This document shows positions 1-11,013 of a stretch of DNA of 64,000 nt, piece by piece. This DNA is from Pratylenchus scribneri (Eukaryota > Nematoda > Chromadorea > Rhabditida > Pratylenchidae). The position numbers and the translations under genes were made by a program. The first letter of the stretch is position 1. Every line of letters starts with the position of its first letter. The notes under the pieces were generated by a model. It was not told the DNA's origin. It saw only the letters and a program-made list of their open reading frames with translations, and made no database searches. The stretch covers positions 310,001 to 374,000 of the forward strand of contig JAQSEB010000066.1 of the NCBI GenBank assembly GCA_030063045.1, given 5' to 3'.

Positions 1-402
1 TAGTAAATATATTTTAAAGATGAAATTACAGAGCTATTTCTAAACATTTTTAGTTGATTTGAATTTGAACAAAAGAATTTAGTGAAACATTTGTAATCAA
101 ATTTATTTAATTTTTAAAGTACCGCCGATTGCGATGAATTGATTAGAGAAAAAATTAATGGATTTGATGAGAATTGGCAAAAAGTTAAGAGAAAAAAATG
201 AAAAAATAGGCCGAAATCGGGGAGATTTCATATTATGGCCATAAATTTCTAGTCAATTATATTTTTGATCAGTATTTTGATTTTTAATATTAATAAATAC
301 TCTATAAAACATAATAATATAAAAGATTTGCTTGAATACTTGCTGAACATTGATTTATGCTCAAATTTTTGTAATAAGATTTAATTCACCAATAAAACTA
401 AC
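1..402. other. Left edge, probable further exons of the acyltransferase gene
   Basis: No complete gene is resolved here. The acyltransferase gene starting at 1461 on the minus strand must continue to the left, because only its first part is present. A short minus-strand stretch at about 318-375 reads without stops and could be its third exon, but I could not fix both splice sites. The rest is AT-rich with no clear signal. Confidence 0.4.
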
Positions 403-1461
403 CAGTTGGAAATCAGTTCGAGTGAGTAAAATTTGCCCGGCGGTGAATGTGCAAATGAGGATGACCAAATAAATTGTCACAATTCGATGAATTCGACGTG
501 AATAAAAATGCAAAATATTTTGTAAATTGATTGGGGCAGCCGAAAGGATTTTGGCCATCAAAAAGCCAGATATAACAAAGAAACTATAAAATGATACCGG
601 AGAATTATGGTTAATTCTTAATTGTTATCATTTTAATTTATTGGAATAATCAATAAATAAATATATTTTGGCAAAATTTGTAATTTAAAAACTTTTAAAT
701 CCTTATTTTTTATTATCGTTAGCTAATTCATAATTATTTACTACATATTTATTTTTTGAATTAGTTTTATATTTTATTTTAGTTAAAAATCTGGAAAATT
801 TAAAATAGATAAAATTTTCAGAAATTTTGTCTTTCAAATTTTTCGGCCATTTTAATTTTTTTTACCGAATGGAAAAATATGGCATTACCGTATTTCCTCT
901 ATTTGAAACCCACGATTTTACTAGAAGCCCATAGCCCACAAGTCCACCCTTAAAATTTTTTCCATCTTTGATTTTTAATTCTCTGTAAAAATATTTTAAA
1001 TATTAAAAAAAAAGTTTAAAATCATATTTAAAAAAACTTGATGTGAATTGTAAAAAAAATAAGTTTTGATTCTTAAAAAACATGTTCATTTTTGTCAAAA
1101 ATTTAATAGAATAAATTTATTTTTCATCGATTTTTCCTCCCTGAAATTTTTTAGCCTACCCTTTATTAGAAACTCATCCTAGAGAGCAAATGAAATTTAT
1201 AAGTTCACATAGGCTTATAATTATAATAGAAGATTTACAAATCAACAAAAATTTTTATCAAAAAAAAAAATAAAATTTTGGAAAATAAAAAAATTCTTAC
1301 ATGTCAACACCCAAACTGCCACCATAAAAAATGGTTGGCCAAATGTGGGAGCATATAACGCCGGCAATAGCCAAAGTGCGCAGACCTTGTATGTGTAAAA
1401 TAAATTGGTGTTGCTTTTGCTTTGGTGTTGGTGGATTCTCTTTTTGTTCTTTTGATGACAT
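403..1461 (-). CDS. Acyltransferase-3 family membrane protein (OAC/NRF-6-like), 5' part
   Basis: Two exons fit the start of an integral-membrane acyltransferase-3 protein: 1301-1461 and 403-583, in that order on the minus strand. Exon 1 encodes a hydrophilic start, then a segment with LHIQGLRTLAIAGVICSHIW and GGSLGVD. Exon 2 continues I-FFVISGFLMAKIL, then FYSRRIHRI and a hydrophobic helix. The GLR..A / GVD.FFVISGF / FY.RR..RI series is the family signature; the conserved His is in VICSHIW. The donor GACAT|GTAAGA joins TTTTATAG|TTTC in phase. A TTTTATTTTAG acceptor lies 10 bases before the ATG, as for trans-splicing. Family members move acyl groups onto lipids or glycans at membranes; the nematode substrates are mostly unknown. 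The 3' exons are unresolved or beyond the left edge. The family call is firm, the end is not. Confidence 0.8.
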
Positions 1462-2289
1462 TGTCCTTTTCTAAAATAAAAAATTATCCAAAAATCAATT
1501 GAATAATTGGAACAAAATTTTAAACGCTCAATTAATTTTTTCAAAGATATATATTGGCCTTAAAAAATTCAAAATAATTATATTTAAATACTTAAATAAA
1601 TTTGATTAACAATAAAAATTCAATTAACCCAAAAATGTGTTATGACATATTAAAAATATTTACCATAATAAAAAATTCTGCTAAAATTAATGAAGAAGAA
1701 AATGTTAAATTTGATCATCAGCGAACTCTGAGTTTTAATTAGTCATAAAAATGCGAGTAGTAAAATCAATGATTTACAAAAATAATTATCTTTTTTCCTA
1801 TGTTAATCAAATTTTGCTAAATGGAATTATTAGGCTCAATTCAATAAAAAGAGGTTGCCTTTTACAGTGAAGAAGAATTCACATGAAAATTGGTCACTAA
1901 ATTGAGGAACTAAAATTTAAAGCAAAATAAGATAAAATGGAAAATTTATGGTTTGTCGATGCAATTAACAAATAAAAAGTGTTAACAAAAAATAGATAAG
2001 TGGGGCACATTCTTCGAGTACTATTGCATTCGAAAAATGATTATATCGAGTGTTTGTTGTTTGTTAAATGAAATAAATTCTGCTTTTTTATTGATTTTTT
2101 AAATTTTAATATTTTTGAAAATCTTTCAAACTCCAGACGTTTTTATTAATTAATACAAAAAAAGAAAAAATAAATGGTTATTTTTAAAACATGGATTCCA
2201 ATCAAAATGCTCTCTTTATTATCGTACATAAAATGTAATTCAAATAAAAATTAAATGGATAATTATTCTCTAATAATTTCTTTTCATGA
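1462..2289. other. Intergenic, AT-rich
   Basis: This stretch separates the acyltransferase start from the 3' end of the first chemoreceptor. I see no open frame with family features and no repeat structure beyond A/T runs. Both neighbours are on the minus strand, so it should hold the acyltransferase promoter. Confidence 0.6.
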
Positions 2290-2818
2290 TTAAGCTGGCA
2301 CAATTTGTTGTTGTGATTTGCAGCAAAATATTCGAACGATTGCATTGCGATAAGGTGTATTGATTATGATAGTGATAATTGGATTCATTGTTGGTGTCAT
2401 ATAAAAGAAAATTACTCCGATTAATAACAATTGATTCGAATTTTCTCTGTTGTCAATTCTAATTGCGGATAAAAAGAAGATTGAAAAGAAAAGCAAAAAA
2501 CAGAAAGTTAAAAATGGAATTGCAGCCTTAATTAAATAAAAATTAATATAAAAAATAAAATGTTTACCAACCAAAAGTGTCAATGTCCTCGTCAATTGTT
2601 TATTCAATTTTCGAGTATTTTCGCTAAAAACACCATAGGTATTAACGAATCGAATTATGCGCCAACGAAGAATAATTATTATTGAATAAAAAATAATCAT
2701 CAAAAAAGTTAACCAGAACCAATAATATCGAATAATAAATATTGTTATTATCTTAATATTCATTCATTTTTTATAATTATTTATATAATTTAACTCATCG
2801 ACAATGACGTAGCAACTT

Positions 2819-3589
2819 TGTTGTGGGCGGAAATGAATTCCAACAACAATTTTGCCCGGAGGGGCTTGGGGAGGTTCTATTTTGAATGGTTTATGGCTGG
2901 GGGTTATGTTTTGAGTTTGAATTTGGTTAATTGTCTTTATTCGGTTTATTGAATTGAATTGTGTGTGGATGAATGGTTAATGTTTTGTGCTTGGTTTTGA
3001 ATGTTCGAATTGTTGGTTAAATGTTGCCAATGTTTGATTGTTGCCAATGTTTGAATGTTTGCCAATGTTTGAACGAATGGATGGATGGGCGATTGCTTCA
3101 ATGTGTGGACGAATGGATTTGCCAATGGATGATGCTGAGCAATTGGTTGATCTGTGAATGGATGGATGGGAGAGGGCCTCAATAATTTGAAATGGTTGAT
3201 GGAATGAGGGTTGGAAAACGCGATTTAGCTGAATTTGGGTTTGGACTAAATAGATATGGACAAATGGGTGGGACAATCGAGAATGATGAAGATGGGCTGA
3301 TTTTTGGGAAATTTCCATTTTGGAAATTTCGGCCAATTTGCAAATTGAATGGAATTGGGCGAATTTGGGGCATTAACTTTTGGTCACAAACAATTCTAGT
3401 TTAAATTTCCAATTTTGGACCTAATAAACAAGTGGGGGTAATGAAAAAGGCGAATTTGTGGGTGATGGGCGTGTGATTGATTGATTGGAATGGGGAGTGG
3501 AAGAAGGGGGGAATTTGATCATTGGTTTTTCCTTCTTCTTTTCTTCATTGATCCGGCAAATTCCCGGATCATCGCGCTTGTCCGCGACA
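2819..3589 (-). repeat. 3' LTR of the gag-only retroelement
   Basis: This 771-bp repeat recurs with a constant offset of 3,231 bp at 6050-6820, and I found no difference between the two by eye. It starts TGTTGTGGGCGG and ends GTCCGCGACA on the plus strand. The short open frames inside it occur identically in both copies and are not genes. Confidence 0.93.
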
Positions 3590-4927
3590 CTCCCAGCGGT
3601 CATTTGATTGATGTGTTGATGCTTGGCCTGAAGATGAAGCTCCTTGTTCACGGTTTTCGGATGCTTCGTAATCATGGGGTGGATCCGTTGAAGTTGCCGT
3701 TGCATTCCATTGATTGGGTTGATTGCATAGAGCGGTTGGATGCATTAATCTGCAGTGGTAGCATCTTTGGGGTTTTTGGCAATTGTTCCCGATGTGGCCT
3801 GTGCGTAAGCAACGGAAGCATAAATTTTTCTCCCGCGCCACGGATAGTCTTTGTTGGACAGTGATATATTTATCGCAGCAGCTTTGCCAATGGAGATCGC
3901 CACAAAAGGCGCATGGTGATGGTGGACTCAGCCATCGATTAGGCTGTTGATTGTCCATGGGTGAAGCATTCTGTGAATGCCATTGTTGAGGGCTTGTCTG
4001 CTCTTCTTGATGGGGTTGCCAAGTCGATAGGTAGGGTTCCCAGATTTGACAATGAAAGTGTTGGCATGATTGCCAATTTTGGCATGGCTGCCAGTGTGTT
4101 GGGCAAAATCGATGATGTGTTTGACATGTTTCCCAATCTAATGGACAATGTTGTACTTGGGTTTGCCCTGTTTCTCCTTGTTGATTTGTTTGCGATGAAT
4201 GGGATGAATGCGTTGATTGACTCGAATGCGTTGCTTGGCTCGATTGCGATGAATGGGTTGAATGGCTTCTTTGCGATGAATGGGTTGAATGGCTTCTTTG
4301 CGATGAATGGGTTGATTCCGATGAATGGGACCGCGATGAGCGGTTTGAGTTCGATGAGCGGCTTGATTGCGATGCTCGAATCGATCGTGATGGGCGGCTT
4401 GATCGTGATGATTGATCAGATTGCCGACTTGATGAGCGTGTGTGCCCATCTGCTTGGCTCGAGTACCCTTGAGTGGGACTCAAAAGCCCATGGTTGAATG
4501 GATCCGATGAATGGTTGGGGAGAGGTATAGCCTGAGGCGTACACTGACTCGATCCCCTTGGGCCTTCGCTTCTGCCTTTGTGGTTTGAAGCTGTACCCCT
4601 TGTAACTGGTGTTACATGATGGGTTTTCTGCTTGTTGGTCGTTTTCGAATTTGGCTGTTTTTCAAGTCCATATTCGATGGAGACATCTTTGATGCGCGAT
4701 TCCACCTTTACTGCTTCACGTAACGTCTCACGGAAGAGTGTGGTCGACCAATTGTCCGGATCCTCAGCCTTTTTGGCGAGGATGGCTCGCAGAAAATGTC
4801 TGTTTAGTTTTTTCTCTAATGCGAGATAAACTGCGGGTCCCTCAATGTCCTCTTTGATATTGGCCATTTCTCTGGCCAGGCGTTCCAATTCCATCAAAAA
4901 TTGTTGAGTGTCCTCAAATTTCGGCAT
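3569..4927 (-). pseudogene. Gag, C-terminal part (DUF1759-like tail, Ser-rich linker, zinc knuckles)
   Basis: This 452-residue open frame carries the second half of a BEL/Pao-type Gag. Its first 110 residues continue the DUF1759-like region (FLMELERLAREM, then LNRHFLRAILAKKAEDPDNW). A long Ser/His/Thr/Gln low-complexity linker follows, including short tandem repeats around 4240-4320. Three zinc-knuckle-like motifs lie at roughly residues 335-402: CAFCGDLHWQSCC, CFRCLRTGHIGNNC and CYHCRLMHPTALC. In the family, Gag packages element RNA and the knuckles bind nucleic acid. The frame overlaps the upstream gag frame by 34 bp in another register, so the gag is frameshifted or uses programmed frameshifting. 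Its stop falls just inside the 3' LTR. Confidence 0.75.
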
Positions 4928-5709
4928 CGATTGAGATTTGCCAATTCTGAGTGGAGAGTTCTGATGTAGCTGCCTTTGTCACCATATCTCTCCTTGAGCA
5001 TTCGCTTTGCGACATCATAGTTGTCCTTATCGAGCCGAAGTCCCGCAATTAATGTTTCCGCTTCTCCTTGAAGAAGGGTTCGAAGCAAATTTAGCTTCTC
5101 AATATTGGAGCCAGGTTTGCTATCGATTGCGTTGAGGAATGCCTCCTCAAAAGCGGGGTATTCCCTTCGATCGCCCTTGAAAGGGCGTATTTTCATGGTT
5201 GGCAGCAGATAGAAGGAGTGCAAGGCCGGCGTTGTACCAGCATTTGTTGCGGCGGATTGTGGGATTGCAGACAAAAGTTTGGCATGGTCTCTCATTTCCA
5301 AACACTGATCCCGATTGGCCTTGTTTCGGAAAAGTTTCGCTTTTGCTGACATTTTGGTTTGCAAGTCGAGCAATTTTCCGAGATGAGAAGATGCGGCTTG
5401 ATGCTTTTCATCCAATTTTTCTTCATTTGAGAAAGTTTGGAAGGCTTCATTCTCTTCCTTCTTTTTTGTTGCTGTTTCAGCCTTGCGGATTAGCGCACTC
5501 CATTCATTTAATCCCAAATCGAAACGATCCAGTTGCTTCCGTATGATTTCAATCTCTTTTTCGATGCGTTCCATGTTTGCCTCGAGGAGTATTGCGTTAT
5601 CAGCATTTGATAGGGCATTGTCAGGATCGAGTTCGAAGTTTTTGATTGGGGTGAATTTGGCGAATGCTTTTAATGAAATGTTTATGCTCAGTTTAATGGC
5701 CGTTGTCAT
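4894..5709 (-). pseudogene. Gag, N-terminal part (coiled coil plus DUF1759)
   Basis: This 271-residue frame begins MTTAIKLSINISLKAF, passes through a charged helical stretch likely to form a coiled coil (residues 45-130), and enters a DUF1759 segment with MKIRPFKGDRREYPAFEEAF, LNLLRTLLQGEAETLI and MLKERYGDKGSYIRTLHSEL. DUF1759 typifies Gag of BEL/Pao retrotransposons. The frame closes just after the register changes to the downstream gag frame at about 4925. One base separates the two, so this is either a simple indel or an expression signal; I see no classic slippery heptamer. Confidence 0.8.
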
Positions 5710-6049
5710 ATTTTGGTGCGTTCGTTGGATTTGGTGTAAATTTCTCGTGAATATGGTTTGGCTGCGTTTGAAAGCGCAAATGGATTAGCAAGCTTCGGGG
5801 CGAAACCCAAAGCAAGCTAGGACTAAATTTAGGACGAAACCCAAATTTAATCAATTGAATGAATTGGTAGCGAAAAGAAGGACAAAACCAACTTTTCACT
5901 CCTTTTCATTCAAAGCTGGGGAAATTTTTGGGATATTTTTAAATTTTTAAAGCAATATCCTGGACGAGACCAGAATATTACCTTTTTATTTTCCCAATTT
6001 TCCCTCAACTCACAAATTACCATTCATTGTCCTGCAAGGGTCGCCATTT

Positions 6050-6820
6050 TGTTGTGGGCGGAAATGAATTCCAACAACAATTTTGCCCGGAGGGGCTTGG
6101 GGAGGTTCTATTTTGAATGGTTTATGGCTGGGGGTTATGTTTTGAGTTTGAATTTGGTTAATTGTCTTTATTCGGTTTATTGAATTGAATTGTGTGTGGA
6201 TGAATGGTTAATGTTTTGTGCTTGGTTTTGAATGTTCGAATTGTTGGTTAAATGTTGCCAATGTTTGATTGTTGCCAATGTTTGAATGTTTGCCAATGTT
6301 TGAACGAATGGATGGATGGGCGATTGCTTCAATGTGTGGACGAATGGATTTGCCAATGGATGATGCTGAGCAATTGGTTGATCTGTGAATGGATGGATGG
6401 GAGAGGGCCTCAATAATTTGAAATGGTTGATGGAATGAGGGTTGGAAAACGCGATTTAGCTGAATTTGGGTTTGGACTAAATAGATATGGACAAATGGGT
6501 GGGACAATCGAGAATGATGAAGATGGGCTGATTTTTGGGAAATTTCCATTTTGGAAATTTCGGCCAATTTGCAAATTGAATGGAATTGGGCGAATTTGGG
6601 GCATTAACTTTTGGTCACAAACAATTCTAGTTTAAATTTCCAATTTTGGACCTAATAAACAAGTGGGGGTAATGAAAAAGGCGAATTTGTGGGTGATGGG
6701 CGTGTGATTGATTGATTGGAATGGGGAGTGGAAGAAGGGGGGAATTTGATCATTGGTTTTTCCTTCTTCTTTTCTTCATTGATCCGGCAAATTCCCGGAT
6801 CATCGCGCTTGTCCGCGACA
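6050..6820 (-). repeat. 5' LTR of the gag-only retroelement
   Basis: This is the upstream LTR on the element's coding strand, and would hold its promoter. It looks identical over all 771 bp to 2819-3589. The inner boundary is followed on the minus strand by AAAA and the TGG-starting candidate primer-binding site. The outer boundary abuts chemoreceptor exon 3. Confidence 0.93.
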
Positions 6821-7448
6821 ACTTTCTTCAAGCATATTCATTGCTTTTAAATATTCGAAATCTTCAGGCCGGCAATTCAAAATACTGTCATGAAATTTGG
6901 CCATAAATATTGATGCAATAAAAACATATAAAAGAAGTGGCAAACAAAGTAATTGTAAATAGCGGAATAAACTAATTTGTGTATTCCTGTAAAAATATTT
7001 ATAATTAAATATTTTGCAGTTTCATATCAAACCGATTAAATAGGAAATATCTGTAAATAAATTGAAAAACAACTAGAATTATATCGAAGACATAAAGGAA
7101 AGTATGCATGAAGGAGAAAAGCATGAGACCAAATTCTCCAAAAAGATGAAAGAATTCGACTGCAAAATAACCATAGATAATTGCAATATAAATATCATCA
7201 TCTAGACGGGCATGAATCTAAAATATTTTATTTTATTATCAAAATCCAAAATATCTAACCGTAATTCCAATAATTTCTTGCACGAGAAAAAAGAGATCAA
7301 AAATGCAAGTTTGGAGTAGAATTTGGCTGTATTTGACCATTTCCTTTGGAGTTTTCACCAAAATTAGCCAAACTACTAATAAATTAAGGAATATGCCAAA
7401 TGGTGGGGTAATGAGTGCGAATAATTTGGTAAAAAATATCAAATCCAT

Positions 7449-8002
7449 TTTTGCTGAATATTTTTTTTTATTTTATTAAAAATTTATTTGAGCAATTTTC
7501 TCTTACAAAATTTAAAATAATAAATCGAATATACATTTTTTAATAATGATGAAAAAAGGAAAAATCCGCTCTGAATAAATTACAGCAATAATCTTGACCA
7601 GGTGTAATTATTTCAGCTAATAAGATGAAAGTCAATTATGATAACAAGAAAATCAAATTATTTTCACAGAATAATTTTTCTATTCTTTTTTGATATTGAC
7701 GAATCTGCCTGGGTGGTATGAATGAAATAATTATTTGTCCTCTAATTTAATGAAAAAAACACCTGTTTGCCCTTTTCTAAAAGAGCTTAATTAAATCAAA
7801 TAAAATTTACTGCAAAATTAATTATATTTATCGAAAAAAAAACTGAGTCAGCTTTTTATACTTATTACTCAAAATTTATGACAATTGGAAAATTAAATGA
7901 TTTTTTTTTATCAATTATTCAAAAATAACATTTTCTAATAAAAATTCCTTTTATATTTGGATTATAAGTGGAATGAAATTATAGCAGAATAGCATTTGCC
8001 AG
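7449..8002. other. Intergenic between chemoreceptors 1 and 2
   Basis: No gene is seen. The stretch at about 7640-7800 resembles the segments at 10440-10720 and 14190-14450, each beside a paralogous receptor. This fits tandem duplication of a unit made of the receptor and its upstream DNA. It ends at the target duplication of a hAT-like element. Confidence 0.5.
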
Positions 8003-8853
8003 CAGTGTTTTCCCTGTTCCACTGATTCTGTTCTGTTCCTGTCCTGTTCCTGTTCTGTTCCTGTTCCTGTCCCTGTTCCTGTTCCACGATTTAGAACAGA
8101 ACAGGAACAGAACAGTTTGTAAATTTTTGGCAGAGGAACAGAACAGGAACAGAACAGAATTGGCTGTTCCTAAACTGTTCCTGAGAGGCATGTAATCATG
8201 GAAAATTTTAAGGGGAAAGAAGGAAATTTTCGAATTTTCATCGAGTTTTTTTCTTGCTATTCGTAAATTTTTGTCGTCGGCCCAAAATACAGATAATAAT
8301 TTGAGCATAAATACAAAAAATTATCCCCTTTTAATTATTTTATTTAAATTATTTCATTTCGGAGAAGGGTGATATCACTACTTTTCCCCTCTTTTCACCC
8401 ATTGGTTAGGGCTTACGAGTTTGAAAACTTCAGAGATCGCGTAGAGTAAGTTATTAATAGAGAGGGGATTCTAATAGAATTGCATACTAAATGAAAAATA
8501 CCGTATTTGTGGTCAAAATAGAAAGTTTCACAGAGATTTTTAGTTGATGATATGCATGAAATGATACTTCTTTTTAGTTGACTTGCCATCTTTTAATTTA
8601 CTTTGCCATTTTTATTAAAAATTGAGGAAAAAATCTCAAAAAATTAAAATTTTATCAAAAATTTCTTGGGAAAAAATTTGTCCCTTGGAACAGTTTAAGA
8701 ACAGAAAATCTGTTCTGTTCCTGTTCCTGTTCCTATTCCTGTTCCTGTTCCTCGCTGGAACAGGAACAGGGACAGCACAATTAGATCTGTTCCATGTTCG
8801 GAGAACAGAACAGAACAGAACAGATTGAAAAAAGTTGGAACAGGAAAACACTG
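8003..8853. mobile_element. Nonautonomous hAT-like element with TGTTCC arrays
   Basis: This 851-bp element has terminal inverted repeats CAGTGTTTTCCCTGTTCC on the left and CAGTGTTTTCCTGTTCC (read inward) on the right. A perfect 8-bp target duplication, TTTGCCAG, flanks it (7995-8002 and 8854-8861). Inside each end are runs of TGTTCC/GGAACA in both orientations. The 8-bp duplication and CAGTG start are typical of hAT transposons. No transposase motif is visible in the middle. It sits between two chemoreceptor genes. Confidence 0.88.
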
Positions 8854-9074
8854 TTTGCCAGTGAATTAATAAGATGAAAAAATATCAGTATTCTGCCCTT
8901 TTTACAATAGCAAAATAAATAAAATAAAATTTTACAGCAAAATTAATTATTTATCTTCATTAAAATTTGTGTGGTCTTTTAGCATTTATTACTTGTATTT
9001 ATTGGAAGAATTATGGAATTATCTTTTCTTAAAAAATCAATATTTTCTAATAAAAATTCAAATTATATTTCTCT

Positions 9075-10247
9075 TCATATTTGAGTTGACATTGGCATTG
9101 GCACAATTTGTTGTTGTAATTTGCGCCAAATGCATAATATTCGGCCCAGTGTATTACGATATGGTTTATTGATTATAATAGTGATAATTGGATTCAATGT
9201 TGGTGTTATATAAAAGAAAATTACTCCGATTAATAACAATTGCTTCCAATTCTTGTTCAATCCAATTCCGGATAAAAAGAAGAATGAAAAGAAAAGAATA
9301 AAAAAACAGAAAGTTAGAAATGGAAATACAGTCTTAATTTAAATTAAAAAATAAAATAAACAATTAAAATTTACTAACCAAAATTGTCAATGTCCTCGTC
9401 AATTGTTTATTCAATCTGCGTGTATTTTCACTAAAACCACCATACATATTGACGAATTTGATTATGCGCCAACGAAGAATAATTATAATTGAATAAAAAA
9501 TAATCATCAAAAAGCATAACCATAAAAAAAATTTTCGCATAAATATTATTAATTTCTAAAAATTTTAATTTTTTAATAAAATTTTATTTCATCCTACTTC
9601 ATCGACAATAACGAAGCAACTTTCTTCGCCTATATTTATAGCTTTTAAGTTTTCAAAATCTTCTGGTCGGCAATGCAAAATACTGTCATGAAATTTGACC
9701 ATAAATATTGAAATAAAAATAATATTTAGAAGAATCGGCACAATGATAAATTGTAAATAGAGAAATAAGCTAATTTGTGTATTCCTATAAAAATATTATG
9801 ATTAATTATTGTAATTATTTTTAATTCAAACCGATTAAATAGGAAATATCTGTAAATAAATTGAAAAACAATTAGCAATATGTCGAAGCCATATAGAAAA
9901 GTATGAATGTTGGTAAGGACGAAAAGACCAAATGGTCCAAAAAGATGATAAAAATCAACTGAAAAATAACCATAATAAATTCCATAAAAAGTATTATCAT
10001 CACGGGCAGGCAACTATAAATTGAAATTTTTTTTATATTTTGAATTATCCAATTAAACCTGAATTCCAATGATTTCTTGCATTAGAAAGATGAGATCAAA
10101 AATGCAGGTTTGAAATAAAATACGGCTATATTTCATCATTTCCTTTGGAGTTTTCACGAAAATTAACCAAATTAACAATAAATTAAGGAAGATGCCTAAT
10201 AGAGGGCAAATGAGTGTGAATAATTTGATAAAAAATATCAAATCCAT
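9075..10247 (-). CDS. Serpentine chemoreceptor (Srd/Str-like), intact model
   Basis: Five exons join in phase into a 330-residue 7TM protein: 10059-10247, 9832-10013, 9598-9784, 9379-9555 and 9075-9332. TM1 and the first loop read GIFLNLLLIWLIFVKTPKEM. Exon 2 covers TM3-TM4 (FYGIYYGYFSVDFYHLFGPF to YRYFLFNR). Exon 3 has TM5 and the loop HCRPEDFENLKAINI. Exon 4 has TM6 after LRWRIIKFVNMYGGF. Exon 5 ends PTLNPIITIIINKPYRN and a basic tail. Introns are 40-60 bp with GT-AG ends. I chose MDLIFF as the start because the paralogue starts there; an upstream in-frame Met at 10304 is possible. By family it would detect chemical ligands in sensory cilia; the ligand is unknown. Confidence 0.88.
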
Positions 10248-11013
10248 TTTCACTAAAATTTTTATTGATGTCTTTATTTTATGAAAGATTTTTCTATTAA
10301 CCAAAAAAATCGATTTTCGATTTATCTTTAATAAAATGAAAAAGCACCTGCCTTTTCAGTATCAATAATAAATTACATCAAATAAATTCTGCAATTTAGT
10401 CATGCGTAATAATTTAATCTTAACCAGGAGGAATTATTTCAGCTAACATAAGATGAAATATAAAATAATAAATTAAGAAAAAAGAAGTTTTAAGAAAAAA
10501 AAGAATTTCTATTAACATTTTTGATATTAACAAAATTCTCAGTCAGTGTCGGATATGAATGGAATGAAATTATCGAAAATTTATTTGCATTTGATTTAAT
10601 AAAATGTAAAGTCACCTGACTTGCACTTTATTTAAGGAAGATTTTAATTAAATGTAAAATTAATTATTGAAATTTTTGTGTGGTTTTTTGGAATTTATTA
10701 GATAAATTAATTTATTACGAATGCTGGAAAAATTTTTTTTGTATTTATCATTTATTTAAATAACATCCATGAATAAAATTTTTTAATAAGCGTAAATTAA
10801 ATAAACAATTGATGCGTACTTTTGAATGAATGTTACATTTTCATTTTAATACACGTATATTATGTACAATAATTTTAATGTCGATCTTACTTATTTCTGG
10901 AGTTGAAAAACAATTGAAGAAAATTTTTAGAAAAAAGGAGCTATTAAAGGGGGAAAATTTTCTTTAAAGATATATTGGAGAAAAGGGTTTTTGTGAGGAA
11001 AAGTTGCATTATT
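10248..11013. other. Intergenic with a duplicated block
   Basis: No gene is seen. Bases about 10440-10720 closely match 14190-14450, including GGATATGAATGGAATGAAAT-like text and the CACCTGACTTGCACTTTATT region. The two copies flank the unrelated 7TM gene at 11014-13695. Confidence 0.55.

Larger units (their letters stand above)
2819..6820 (-). mobile_element. Gag-only LTR retrotransposon (BEL/Pao-type, TR-GAG-like)
   Basis: The element has two 771-bp direct repeats, begins TG and ends CA, and is flanked by ACTT on both sides (2815-2818 and 6821-6824). Its coding strand is minus, so the right repeat is the 5' LTR. Just inside it, at about 6031-6046, the minus strand reads TGGCGACCCTTGCAGG, a good primer-binding-site candidate starting with TGG. 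Inside the 3' LTR the minus strand ends GCTGGGAG, a short purine tract. The internal region is only 2,460 bp and holds a split gag; I see no protease, reverse transcriptase, RNase H or integrase. BEL/Pao elements normally encode pol, so this is a nonautonomous gag-only derivative. The matching LTRs suggest recent insertion. Confidence 0.9.
2290..7448 (-). pseudogene. Serpentine chemoreceptor (Srd/Str-like), interrupted by an LTR element
   Basis: Five exons match the two paralogues at 9075-10247 and 14549-16794: 7260-7448, 7033-7217, 6821-6986 plus 2795-2818, 2572-2751 and 2290-2526. Exon 1 gives TM1-TM2 (GIFLNLLVVWLILVKTPKEM, then DLFFLVQEIIG), exon 2 TM3-TM4, exon 3 TM5 and an extracellular loop with CRPEDFEYLKAMN, exon 4 TM6 and exon 5 TM7 ending PTMNPIITIIINTPYRNAI. 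The 4-kb retroelement sits inside exon 3, between the codons for AGT and TGC. The exon 3 donor is also one base out of phase with its paralogues, which suggests a second lesion. It was probably a chemosensory 7TM receptor of nematode sensory neurons; now it is likely nonfunctional. The Srd/Str subclass is my best guess. Confidence 0.85.

Noticed and set aside
121..207. Plus-strand exon at the left edge
   Set aside because: It has an acceptor-like start and a short open stretch, but no partner exon or family match is visible, so it cannot be supported.
2946..3404. Several 64-119-residue frames repeated at 6177-6635
   Set aside because: They lie within the LTRs, overlap on both strands and appear twice because the LTRs are duplicates.
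3481..4497. Plus-strand frames opposite gag, including a Met/Asn/Gly-rich one
   Set aside because: They are the reverse of the low-complexity Ser/His linker of Gag and have no independent support.
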